Positions 42,549 through 50,977 of a stretch of DNA of 64,000 nt are shown one piece after another. The notes below the pieces were generated by a model. The model was not told where the DNA came from. It ran no database searches and saw only the letters and a list, made by a program, of their open reading frames with translations. Origin of the DNA: Gracilimonas halophila (lineage in GTDB: Bacteria; Bacteroidota; Rhodothermia; Balneolales; Balneolaceae); NCBI RefSeq assembly GCF_042684365.1, contig NZ_JBHULI010000024.1:558001-622000 (forward strand), written 5' to 3'. The position numbers were made by a program, and so were the translations under genes. Numbering within the stretch: the first letter of the stretch is position 1; each line of letters begins with the position of its first letter.

Positions 42549-43337
42549 TTACATTAATACAGCAATGCTGCTTTGTAATTTTTGTTGAACCGAATAATCC
42601 AGTTCTCTTTCCTGTAAGAGACGTTCAAATTCTGCCGCTCCGTTTCTGAGTTCCAGCTCTACCATGGCATCTGCCAATTCAATGATCACGATCGGAGATT
42701 CTTGTATGGCTATGGCCTGAACCAATCCTTCCCGAACCCGTTCATTTTCTCCCCAGCGTTTAAGAGCTTCTATGGACTGAACACGAACATTTACGCTTGG
42801 ATCATTATTAAGGGTGAATAGTAAGGCGTGAATGGCTTCTGTATCTGCACTTGGCAGTTCTGTACTGATGTTAACTGCTTTCAATCGATCTGCAGCAGAT
42901 GAACCCTCCAGCATGCTCACCATCATCAGTTCCTTCATCGTCTGCATTTCCTGGCTTAGCTGCTCAATATCAGTACGGTCATTATTGATCTGTGAACCTA
43001 TAAAACCACCCATCATCAAAAAAAGAACAGCATATGCCAATCGCGGCACGGTAAATTCTGATCGCAAGCTTTGGAAAAACTCTTTCATGAATTCAACGGA
43101 GCTTTTTCCCTTTGCTTGTTTGGCTTCGTCCAGCATAGTGTAGAACCTCTCATGCCCTTTCGGGGTCGGCTTTGGAACTGGAATGGAACCAAGATCTTCA
43201 TACATGGTCTCAATCACTCTAAGCTCCATAAAATCGATCTCACCGTTGGCAATAAGTTCTTCAACTTTTGACTTGCCCTCGACATCTAACTCGCCGGACA
43301 AATACTCCGCGATCAATTCTTCATATTTTTCATTCAT
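42549..43337 (-). CDS. Anti-sigma factor-like membrane protein with periplasmic HEAT repeats
   Basis: The frame can be opened at a GTG at 43352, but the ATG at 43337, with GAGG about 12 bases ahead, is preferred. It gives 262 residues and overlaps the sigma gene by eight bases. The N-terminal part (1-80) is cytoplasmic: KYEELIAEYLSGELDVEGKS and then VEELIANGEIDFMEL, an anti-sigma-like helix set without the CxxC zinc motif. One membrane helix (about 95-115, LAYAVLFLMMGGFIGSQI) leads to a periplasmic domain with HEAT-like helices (TEAIHALLFTLNNDPSVNVR, VQSIEALKRWGENERV). It probably holds the ECF sigma factor inactive until a periplasmic signal arrives. Confidence 0.8.
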   Translation of the reverse strand: MNEKYEELIAEYLSGELDVEGKSKVEELIANGEIDFMELRVIETMYEDLGSIPVPKPTPKGHERFYTMLDEAKQAKGKSSVEFMKEFFQSLRSEFTVPRLAYAVLFLMMGGFIGSQINNDRTDIEQLSQEMQTMKELMMVSMLEGSSAADRLKAVNISTELPSADTEAIHALLFTLNNDPSVNVRVQSIEALKRWGENERVREGLVQAIAIQESPIVIIELADAMVELELRNGAAEFERLLQERELDYSVQQKLQSSIAVLM

Positions 43338-43893
43338 AGCTGCATTCCTCACTTAGCATTGTTACCAGGTCTTTCAACTCTTTCATTGCCCTAAACATTT
43401 TTACTTTTATCGCGCCTTCCGTTGTATGAAGGATATCGGCGATCTCCTTATATTTTAACCCTTCGTAGCGACTCAAAATGATGACCTCTCTTTTATCTTC
43501 ATCTAAACGATCGAGTGCAATTTCAAGCAAATTCTTCTTCTGCTCTTTCTGATCAATGATAACCGATTCATTTTCTTCTGCTTCCAGTCTGTCTTCATCT
43601 ATCTCAACCGGAATCTCACTTCGCTTTTCTTTCCTGTAATGATCAATATGTGCATTTCTGGCAATACTGAACATCCAGGTGGTGAATTTTCCGTTACCGG
43701 TATAAGTTTCACGATATTTCAGGATCCGCTCAAAAACAGATTGAACCAGATCTTCACTCAGATCACAGTCTTTACACATCCGGTAAAAGAAACTAAACAA
43801 CGGGCGGTTATAGCGTTCAAAAAGAAGTCCCAACTTATCGAGATCTCCTTTTTTAACCTTCATCATTAAAGCCTTATCCGATGTTGAATTCAC
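43330..43893 (-). CDS. ECF-type RNA polymerase sigma factor
   Basis: This 187-residue protein has region 2 (LFERYNRPLFSFFYRMCKD, then LVQSVFERILKY and FTTWMFSIARNAHIDHYRKEKR) and region 4 (LDRLDEDKREVIILSRYEGL, KYKEIADILHTTEGAIKVKM). There is no region 1 or 3. The 8-base overlap with the HEAT anti-sigma gene couples the two. Operon order sigma / anti-sigma / two DUF4097 proteins points to an envelope response unit; such sigma factors usually transcribe their own operon. Confidence 0.93.
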   Translation of the reverse strand: MNSTSDKALMMKVKKGDLDKLGLLFERYNRPLFSFFYRMCKDCDLSEDLVQSVFERILKYRETYTGNGKFTTWMFSIARNAHIDHYRKEKRSEIPVEIDEDRLEAEENESVIIDQKEQKKNLLEIALDRLDEDKREVIILSRYEGLKYKEIADILHTTEGAIKVKMFRAMKELKDLVTMLSEECSYE

Positions 43894-44075
43894 CTATATA
43901 TCCCGGGTTTTGTGTTTTCACCCTTATACACTGATGAATAAGTAAAAGGTTACAGAGTTTTTTGAATTCGTTTTGTTGTTTACCTGACAACATTCAAAAT
44001 TTCCTCATTTAATATTCAACATTTCCATCTACCCTTCTTATTTTCAGTTTCCAAATTTTGAAACTAATTTCATCA

Positions 44076-46256
44076 ATGAGCGATACCAAGATATTTAACT
44101 TTTTAGCATCTCAATTTAATTTTAGTGGCAAACAGATAAGTACCGTAGCCAAGTTTCTGGACGAAGGAGCAACGGTACCCTTCCTGGCCCGATACCGGCA
44201 AGAAGCAACCGACGGTCTGGATGAAGAACAGATCCGTGCTATCCGCGACGGACTCGAAACCCAGCGTGCTCTGGAAGCCCGCAAGGAAACCATACTGAAG
44301 TCCATCAAGGAGCAAGAGAAGCTTACTCCTGAACTGGAAGAACAGATCAAGGCCTGCACCGACCTGAAAACGCTGGAAGATATTTACCTCCCCTACAAGC
44401 AAAAGCGCAAAACACGGGGCGACAAAGCTAAGGAGAAAGGTCTTGAACCGCTCGCAAAATTGATATGGGAGCAGGAAACCACTTCAGGTGATCCGTTGGA
44501 ATACGCCAAAGAATACATCAACCCGGAAAAAGAAGTAGAATCCGTGGAGGATGCATTTGACGGCGCAACCGACATCGTAGCAGAATGGATCAATGAAAAT
44601 CTTGAAGTTCGGGAGATGCTTCGGAAGGTATTTACTGAACACTCCAATATCGTAACCAAGAAAAATCCAACCGTAAAAGAGCGTACTAATTTTGAGGATT
44701 ATTATGAGTTTTCTGCGAAAGTCAGCAAGCTCAAGCCCTATCAAATTCTGGCTATTAATAGAGGTGAAAGGGAGAATATTCTATTTGTCAATGTAGATCT
44801 CTGGGAAGAGCGTACCCTTGAAAATATAGATGATATCGTGATCTCAAACGATCTGAGCATTTTTACCGAATACTTACAAGATGCTGTAGAGGATGCTTAT
44901 AAACGTCTCCTTTTCCCTTCACTGGAACGTGAGCTTCGCAGTGAACTCACTGATAAAGCCGATGCTCATGCCATCGAGACCTTTGCCACCAATCTGGGTA
45001 ATCTTCTTATGCAGCCCCCATTGGACAAAAAAGTGGTTATGGGTATTGATCCTGCATTCCGAAGTGGCTGTAAAGTGGCTGTCGTGGATCAACACGGTAA
45101 GTATCTGGAAGGAACGACAACCTATCCAACTCCTCCACAAAAGAAAGTAGCGGAAGCAGAAGCTGTTTTTGGTCAATTCATTGACAAATACGGTGTGAAG
45201 CTGATCGCAATAGGTAATGGGACGGCAAGTAGGGAGACCGAACAAATTGTGGCTGAATTTCTTCAAAAAAGAAAAGAAAACCATCCTGATGAAGAACTCC
45301 ATTATTTGATTGTGAACGAAGCAGGTGCTTCTGTGTATTCCGCTTCAACCATAGCTCGCGAGGAATTTCCTGAACTGGATGCTGCACAGCGTGGCAACAT
45401 TTCCATCGCTCGTCGCGTGCAAGATCCACTTGCTGAATTAGTGAAGATCGACTCTAAGTCGATTGGTGTTGGATTATATCAGCATGATGTGAACCAAAAC
45501 CAACTATCCGGTAAGCTGGATGATGTGGTGGAAAGCTGCGTAAATGAAGTTGGAGTAAACTTGAATACCGCCAGTGCTCCCCTGCTTGCTCATATCTCCG
45601 GATTAAGCAAAAAAGTTGCTCAAAACATTGTGAAGCAACGAGAAGAGAAAGGTATTTTTATGGACCGCGAACAAATTCGTGATATCGATGGCGTGGGTGA
45701 TTTCCGTTTTCAGCAGGCTGCCGGATTCATGCGCATCCCCGAATCCAAAAATCCACTGGATAACACGGCCATTCACCCCGAAAGCTATGAAGCAGCTGAA
45801 AAGCTTTGTAATCTGTTTGGTATCAACCTCGACAACCTATCTCAGGAAAAAGACAAGATCGCCGGTAAGTTCAAAAATGTGAATTTGAAAAAGACCGCAG
45901 AGCAGATCGGTGTGGGTGTTCCGACCTTAGAATTGATTATCGAGAACCTGCAGAAGCCGGGCCGTGATCCCCGTGAATCACTAACAAAACCACTTTTGCG
46001 TACCGATGTGATGAAAATGGAAGACCTTAAAGAAGGTCAACAGCTGGAAGGAACCGTTCGGAACGTGGTTGATTTCGGTGCTTTTGTGGATATTGGCGTG
46101 AAGCAGGATGGATTACTTCATATTTCCAACATGGCAGAAAACCGAAAGATCGAAGATCCGCATGATGTTGTTAGTGTGGGTGATATCATTAGTATTGAAA
46201 TTATTACCTTGGATCTGGAAAGGGGAAGAATTGGGTTGAAACTCGTTAATGGTTAA
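44076..46256 (+). CDS. tex: Tex-type RNA-binding transcription accessory protein
   Basis: The frame begins at a TTG (44058), but the ATG at 44076 gives 726 residues beginning MSDTKIFNFLASQFNFS, a more usual start. The N-terminal Tex helical domain has GATVPFLARYRQEATDGLDE and LKTLEDIYLPYKQKRKTRG. The RuvC/YqgF-like domain has VVMGIDPAFRSGCKVAVVD. Helix-hairpin-helix elements include LNTASAPLLAHISGLSKKVA and ASGF-type segments. A C-terminal S1 RNA-binding domain (about 640-720) has GQQLEGTVRNVVDFGAFVD. Tex binds single-stranded nucleic acid and affects transcription and RNA processing. Its stop codon lies inside a palindromic repeat. Confidence 0.94.
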   Translation: MSDTKIFNFLASQFNFSGKQISTVAKFLDEGATVPFLARYRQEATDGLDEEQIRAIRDGLETQRALEARKETILKSIKEQEKLTPELEEQIKACTDLKTLEDIYLPYKQKRKTRGDKAKEKGLEPLAKLIWEQETTSGDPLEYAKEYINPEKEVESVEDAFDGATDIVAEWINENLEVREMLRKVFTEHSNIVTKKNPTVKERTNFEDYYEFSAKVSKLKPYQILAINRGERENILFVNVDLWEERTLENIDDIVISNDLSIFTEYLQDAVEDAYKRLLFPSLERELRSELTDKADAHAIETFATNLGNLLMQPPLDKKVVMGIDPAFRSGCKVAVVDQHGKYLEGTTTYPTPPQKKVAEAEAVFGQFIDKYGVKLIAIGNGTASRETEQIVAEFLQKRKENHPDEELHYLIVNEAGASVYSASTIAREEFPELDAAQRGNISIARRVQDPLAELVKIDSKSIGVGLYQHDVNQNQLSGKLDDVVESCVNEVGVNLNTASAPLLAHISGLSKKVAQNIVKQREEKGIFMDREQIRDIDGVGDFRFQQAAGFMRIPESKNPLDNTAIHPESYEAAEKLCNLFGINLDNLSQEKDKIAGKFKNVNLKKTAEQIGVGVPTLELIIENLQKPGRDPRESLTKPLLRTDVMKMEDLKEGQQLEGTVRNVVDFGAFVDIGVKQDGLLHISNMAENRKIEDPHDVVSVGDIISIEIITLDLERGRIGLKLVNG

Positions 46257-46315
46257 TCGTTATTCGTAAAACGCATAAATACTAATAACCATTAACGAAA
46301 AACTAATAACGAATC
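46245..46315. repeat. Palindromic GTTATTCG-type repeat overlapping the end of tex
   Basis: CGTTAATGGTTA (46245-46256) and TAACCATTAACG (46286-46297) are perfect reverse complements. A second set, TCGTTATTCGT and ACTAATAACGA, is offset around the same centre. It contains the tex stop codon. The words match those at 4884-4940, and the element ends seven bases ahead of the next start codon at 46322. Confidence 0.7.
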
Positions 46316-46321
46316 TATAAA

Positions 46322-47500
46322 ATGGATAAAGCACAGCAACTCGAAAAAAAATATCACTTTCAGGTGTACAACCGTCTTCCGGTTACACTTTCCCACGGAA
46401 AAGGGGCTGTAGTTTGGGATACCGAAGGCAATGAATACCTGGATGCTTTTGGCGGACTGGCTGTCAATAACCTGGGACACTTTCATCCCAAGATCGTGGC
46501 CGCTATCAAGGAGCAATCTGAGAAACTGCTACATGCATCCAACTTCTTTTATAATGAGCCACAGAGTTTGCTCGCTGAAAAACTGGCTAAGTTATCCGGA
46601 TTAGATCGTGTATTCTTTTGTAACAGCGGTGTGGAAGCAATGGAAGCCTGTGTGAAGCTTGCACGTAAGTGGGGTAAAAAGCACGGGAAGTCCGGGAACC
46701 TAATTACGTTAAGTGAAGGATTTCACGGTCGGTCGGTAACTACTATTACTATGGGGATGCCTAGTTATGCCGAAGGATTCGACCCTCTCCCAACTGGATT
46801 TGAACAAGTTCCTTTCAACGATTTTGAAGCCCTGAAAGCAGCCGCAAATGAAGACACCATCGCCATTGCTTTTGAGACCATTCAAGGTTCAGGTGGGGTA
46901 AATGTGATCGATGCGGAATTCATGAAAAAAACCCGTCAGCTTTGTGATAATCTAAACATTCTACTGATCATAGATGAAGTGCAGTGCGGGGTTGGCCGCT
47001 CCGGAAAATTTTATGCCTATCAGCATTTTGACGTAATGCCTGATATTGTAGCTTCTGCCAAAGCACTGGCCGGGGGGATTCCCGTCGGTGCTGTTATGGC
47101 GAAGGAGGAAGTGGCCTCGGCTTTAGGTTTTGGAGATCATGGAACCACTTTTGGCGGAAACCCTTTTACTATGCATGTAGCAAATGCTGCACTGGATGTA
47201 ATTGAAGAAGAAGATATCGTTCAACAAGCCGCCGAAAAAGGACTATTTATGATGGAACTTCTGGAAGAAAAGCTAAAGGATTATCCTGATGTCAAAGATA
47301 TCAGAGGTAAAGGATTGATGATCGGTGTGGAGTTAAATCGCCCTGCCCGGCCCGTTATAGACAAAATGTTTGAATACAATGTACTTGGCAATGCTGCTCA
47401 CGGTACGGTAGTTCGCTTCTTACCCCCGTTGGTAATCACCGAGAAACAGATCGAAAAGATCGTGGATGTGCTGGTTATGGCCCTGGAGCAAACATCCTAA
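46322..47500 (+). CDS. argD: Class III aminotransferase (acetylornithine/N-succinyl-DAP aminotransferase-like)
   Basis: This 392-residue PLP enzyme has VVWDTEGNEYLDAFGGLAVN, FFCNSGVEAMEACVKLARKW and the Schiff-base region SAKALAGGIPVGAV. LLIIDEVQCGVGRSGKF holds the PLP-binding Asp, and FGGNPFTMHVANAAL is present. Length and pattern fit the ArgD/DapC/GabT group. No arginine genes are near. With dapD, dapA and dapB 6-9 kb downstream, it could supply the succinyl-DAP aminotransferase step of lysine synthesis as well as arginine synthesis, but the sequence does not decide this. The gene symbol is therefore tentative. Confidence 0.8.
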   Translation: MDKAQQLEKKYHFQVYNRLPVTLSHGKGAVVWDTEGNEYLDAFGGLAVNNLGHFHPKIVAAIKEQSEKLLHASNFFYNEPQSLLAEKLAKLSGLDRVFFCNSGVEAMEACVKLARKWGKKHGKSGNLITLSEGFHGRSVTTITMGMPSYAEGFDPLPTGFEQVPFNDFEALKAAANEDTIAIAFETIQGSGGVNVIDAEFMKKTRQLCDNLNILLIIDEVQCGVGRSGKFYAYQHFDVMPDIVASAKALAGGIPVGAVMAKEEVASALGFGDHGTTFGGNPFTMHVANAALDVIEEEDIVQQAAEKGLFMMELLEEKLKDYPDVKDIRGKGLMIGVELNRPARPVIDKMFEYNVLGNAAHGTVVRFLPPLVITEKQIEKIVDVLVMALEQTS

Positions 47501-47587
47501 ATAGACTCTGGTTTTTGGGATTTACGGGATATAATGTGATTAAAGGTGCATCCCATTTTTAATTTTGAATCCTACATTTTGAATTCC

Positions 47588-48766
47588 CTAGCCCGGCAAG
47601 CTGATCTTCCCTAAATGCACCTTTTCTTTAGTAATCCCTGGAATTGAAAATCCCTCCCCGGCTACCAATTCATTGGCGAAAAAAGCCATCATAGCTGCTT
47701 CTTTCGCATCCGAAGGAATACCAAGTTCGTCAAAAGGTTTAAAATCGGCTTGAGGTATTCTTCTTCGCAGATCATCCATCAGAGTTCTATTGTGGACTCC
47801 GCCACCACTGACATAGCATTCAAATTCCTGATCCCCTGCAACTTCATCCACTGACCTGCAAATGCTTTGTGAAGTTATGGCTGTCAAAGTAGCTACCAGA
47901 TCTTCAGGAGATAGCTCAATTTGATGTCCTTCCATTAATTCTTCAACATATGTCAGCCTGAAATCTTCTTGTCCTGTAGTTTTTGGGAAGGGTTTACGGA
48001 AGTAAGGCTCAAGCAAAACATATCGAACCAGTTCAGAGTGAACAGTCCCTTTGGATGCCGTATTTCCATCCTCATCATAAGACTGCTCAAAATACTTCTG
48101 CATTGCTTCGTTAACGAGTGTATTAGCCGGACCGGTATCTGCTGAGATAACCTGATCTCCACTTTCAACCGACGGCAGCCAGGTGAAGTTTGCAATTCCC
48201 CCCAGGTTCAACAGCATCCGGTTTTGGGACTCCGCCCGAAACATGACCTCATCAAATATTCCGGCCAGCGGAGCACCTTCTCCTCCAACTGCGGTATGCT
48301 TTTGACGAAAATCTGATATGGTAATAATCCCCGTTCTTTGGGCAATATGATCCGCATCTGTCATTTGAAAAGTCGCGTTCAGCTTTCCTTCAGTTTCCGC
48401 GGGAGCATGATAAACAGTCTGCCCATGGCTTGCGATCAAATCAACATCTTCAATCTCAAATCCCCACTCATCCAATGCATCCATTATCCAGGCTCCGTAC
48501 AAATCACCTAATTCAGTATGAAGATAAGTAAGTACCCGCATGTCAACCTTTTCCTTTGATTGAATAGCTTCAAGCCTGCTTCTCAATACCGAATCGTACC
48601 CAATGGTGATAAAATGAAGTACTTCGATGGTAGAAATCTTCCCTGTTCCTTTTACTTTCGAGAGCACAATATCTAATCCATCCAGCGATGTTCCGGACAT
48701 CAGACCTAAAATAATTCGTTCCGGTTTTTCAGAAATTTCCCGGAGTTTTGCTATGTTTTTATTCAT
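47588..48766 (-). CDS. anmK: Anhydro-N-acetylmuramic acid kinase
   Basis: This 392-residue ASKHA-fold kinase starts with ILGLMSGTSLDGLDIVLSKV, the AnmK signature. It has LIASHGQTVYHAP, AVGGEGAPLAGIFDEVMFR (the substrate and catalytic Asp region), MLLNLGGIANFTWLP and CYVSGGGVHNRTLM. It phosphorylates and opens anhydroMurNAc from recycled cell wall, giving MurNAc-6-P. This fits the GH3 hexosaminidase at 12565 in one recycling pathway, although the two genes are far apart. It is divergent from the acidic small protein at 48805. Confidence 0.94.
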   Translation of the reverse strand: MNKNIAKLREISEKPERIILGLMSGTSLDGLDIVLSKVKGTGKISTIEVLHFITIGYDSVLRSRLEAIQSKEKVDMRVLTYLHTELGDLYGAWIMDALDEWGFEIEDVDLIASHGQTVYHAPAETEGKLNATFQMTDADHIAQRTGIITISDFRQKHTAVGGEGAPLAGIFDEVMFRAESQNRMLLNLGGIANFTWLPSVESGDQVISADTGPANTLVNEAMQKYFEQSYDEDGNTASKGTVHSELVRYVLLEPYFRKPFPKTTGQEDFRLTYVEELMEGHQIELSPEDLVATLTAITSQSICRSVDEVAGDQEFECYVSGGGVHNRTLMDDLRRRIPQADFKPFDELGIPSDAKEAAMMAFFANELVAGEGFSIPGITKEKVHLGKISLPG

Positions 48767-48804
48767 AGTTTCAAGCTTAACATTTAAGTAAGAACCTACA
48801 CAAA

Positions 48805-49050
48805 ATGAGTGAACCTACCGAAGACGAAATTAAGGCGTTTATCGAAGATGTGGAATTTTTGGTTAACACATTGAAAGAATCTTTTGAATCAAATGATGCC
48901 CAGTTCTTTATCGATGAGCAAAATGAGATCTTTTATGTAAAACTGGAAGGTCTGAATGACTACAGCGAAGATGAGATCGAAGAAATTGCGGCTCCCATAT
49001 TATCAGAATTAGATCTGGATTTTGAAGAGATCATTATTCTTCCATTGTAA
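48805..49050 (+). CDS. Small acidic hypothetical protein
   Basis: This 81-residue, strongly acidic protein (MSEPTEDEIKAFIEDVEFLV, then NDYSEDEIEEIAAPILSELD) has no signal peptide, no membrane segment and no domain that I recognise. It has a helix-strand-strand-helix appearance. It lies just ahead of the threonine synthase fusion on the same strand with about 90 bases between them. Acidic partners of this size are sometimes inhibitors or chaperones, but nothing in the sequence shows this. Confidence 0.65.
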   Translation: MSEPTEDEIKAFIEDVEFLVNTLKESFESNDAQFFIDEQNEIFYVKLEGLNDYSEDEIEEIAAPILSELDLDFEEIIILPL

Positions 49051-49137
49051 TCAGACGAGCTAAAAAAGCGCTTTTTTCTTAATTTTTTGATACCTTCAGA
49101 TTATTATAATCTGAGTGAATACCAATCCTATTTCCTA

Positions 49138-50844
49138 ATGAAAGCAACCAATTCCGGATATACTTTGAGCTGCATTATGTGCGGCAAGGTTAATGATGAG
49201 AGAAAAACGAGTACTTACTGTACTGAGTGTGGAGGTGTTCTTGATATAGAATACAACGAAGCCCGAAAAGAAATTCAATATCCACTTGAAGAAATCAAAC
49301 CGGACCCGCTTAAAAATCATTTTACCTCACTGAAAAAACTCAAAAGGCTTTCAGAGAAATATGGCGCAGAATTATATGGAAAGCTAGAATTTGAAAATCC
49401 AACCGGGTGCTTTAAAGACCGTGGAAGTTATATTGAAGTACAAAAGGCTCTCGAATTAGGTACTGACGCTATTTGCCTTGCTTCAACAGGAAATATGGCA
49501 GCTTCTGTAGCAGCCTATGCCTGCTATTTTAAGATCCCTTGCTTTGTTTTTGTGCCGGAAAAAGCACCCGAGGTCAAACTGGCACAGGCTACCATCTTTG
49601 ATGCTACCATCATCAAGATCAAAGGTGATTTCATGGAGTGTGAAAAGCTCTGCCGTGAGTTTGCAAAATCAGGGAATTATTATCTCGCCGGAGATTATGT
49701 ATTTCGCCAGGAAGGACAGAAATCGTTCTGCTACGAACTTTATGACCAAGGTATGACAGACTTCGATTATATCTTTGTTCCTATTGGTGCCGGGACTAAT
49801 TTTGCTGCTATTTACAAAGGGTATAAAGAGTTAAAGGCAGCCGGACAAATTGACAAGATCCCTCATTTTGTTGCGGTTCAACCTGAACAACATTCTCCGG
49901 TAGTTGAGGGTATCTTCAAAAAAGATAAGATGGTCAAGGAACATGTAAATACTATGGCCGATGCCGTGGCGGTTGGAGATCCGCTTGATTTCTACAAAGT
50001 ATTGCGAGGAATTGAAGAAACGGATGGATTAGCTTTTACCGCTACCGAAAATGAATTACTGGATTCCATGAAAGAGATGACAATGGAAGAAGGCCATTTC
50101 ACTGAACCTGCATGTGCCATCCCTTTGGCCACTTTTAAGAACAACCTGGATACCTTTAAAGGAAAAAAATGTCTGTTTGTACTCACCGGTACCGGTTTAA
50201 AGAGTGCCCATATTGTTGCCAAGTATTCGCTCTCCTCTCCTGTGCTACCAGCTAACCTGGAAAGAATACAGCAATACATTGAGTCCGGATTTATTGATAT
50301 GCAAAAAGAAAGCTGGGGACAAACCCGCAACACCGGCTTCGAAAACGTAAACATGGATGAAGGGCATATGAAGCTCTACAATGAATACGTGAATAATATC
50401 AATCGTAAAGGAAAGACTTTAAAAGAAGAAGAAATCAGGGTGTTACGCTCTCTGGTTTACAATGAAGATGCAGATCTGGATTATCCCGTTGAAGTATTAG
50501 ATTATAAACTGACCATGCGCAAGCATGGCCTGGTAAGTGCAGCCGTCAAATTACGCATCAATGGTGGCGAAGAGGTTATCTCCCTGGATCAGGGAGTGGG
50601 ACCAATGGATGCTATCTTAACGGCAATTAAAGCCGAAACCGATTCATTCCTGCCATTGGAGGTCATTGATCACGAAGTCGAGATCCTGAGTCCGGATACA
50701 GATTCTCTGGTGATCGTTACTGTAACTCTGGAAAAAGAAGGACATACCTTTACTTCCAAAGGAGCCTCTCCTGATACCCTGGAAGCTCTGATACAGGCAT
50801 TTTTGAAGGGTCTGGCAGTAGCCAATAAAGCGCTGACGGTTTAA
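49138..50844 (+). CDS. thrC: Threonine synthase fused to a C-terminal LeuA-type allosteric domain
   Basis: The frame opens at a TTG (49087), but the ATG at 49138 gives 568 residues and the normal zinc-ribbon start. A zinc ribbon (C12, C15, C28, C31) is followed by the PLP-dependent fold (about 60-370), with Schiff-base lysine K93 in NPTGCFKDRGS, CLASTGNMAASVAAYA, FVPIGAGTNFAAIY and FVLTGTGLKSAHI. This half converts O-phosphohomoserine to threonine. After a linker (about 370-450), residues 450-565 match the LeuA dimer/allosteric domain: SAAVKLRINGGEEVI, then LDQGVGPMDAILTAIKAE and TFTSKGASPDTLEALIQAFL. Ordinary threonine synthases of this class end at about 350-430 residues. The added domain suggests feedback control by leucine or isoleucine. 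Confidence 0.92.
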   Translation: MKATNSGYTLSCIMCGKVNDERKTSTYCTECGGVLDIEYNEARKEIQYPLEEIKPDPLKNHFTSLKKLKRLSEKYGAELYGKLEFENPTGCFKDRGSYIEVQKALELGTDAICLASTGNMAASVAAYACYFKIPCFVFVPEKAPEVKLAQATIFDATIIKIKGDFMECEKLCREFAKSGNYYLAGDYVFRQEGQKSFCYELYDQGMTDFDYIFVPIGAGTNFAAIYKGYKELKAAGQIDKIPHFVAVQPEQHSPVVEGIFKKDKMVKEHVNTMADAVAVGDPLDFYKVLRGIEETDGLAFTATENELLDSMKEMTMEEGHFTEPACAIPLATFKNNLDTFKGKKCLFVLTGTGLKSAHIVAKYSLSSPVLPANLERIQQYIESGFIDMQKESWGQTRNTGFENVNMDEGHMKLYNEYVNNINRKGKTLKEEEIRVLRSLVYNEDADLDYPVEVLDYKLTMRKHGLVSAAVKLRINGGEEVISLDQGVGPMDAILTAIKAETDSFLPLEVIDHEVEILSPDTDSLVIVTVTLEKEGHTFTSKGASPDTLEALIQAFLKGLAVANKALTV

Positions 50845-50977
50845 TCATTCAAAATGATGAGTTCTTACTCACCATGACAATTGAAGTGCAGTAAGACTGT
50901 ATGCCACTAAATTAATTTGGCCTTATCCCCACTTTTTTGTGGGGATGCGGACAGCCCTGCTTTTACCATCATCTCAA

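Noticed and set aside
50925..50946. ATCCCCAC/GTGGGGAT hairpin after thrC as a terminator
   Set aside because: The stem is perfect but the T-run is in the loop and no T-run follows on either strand, so termination is not supported.
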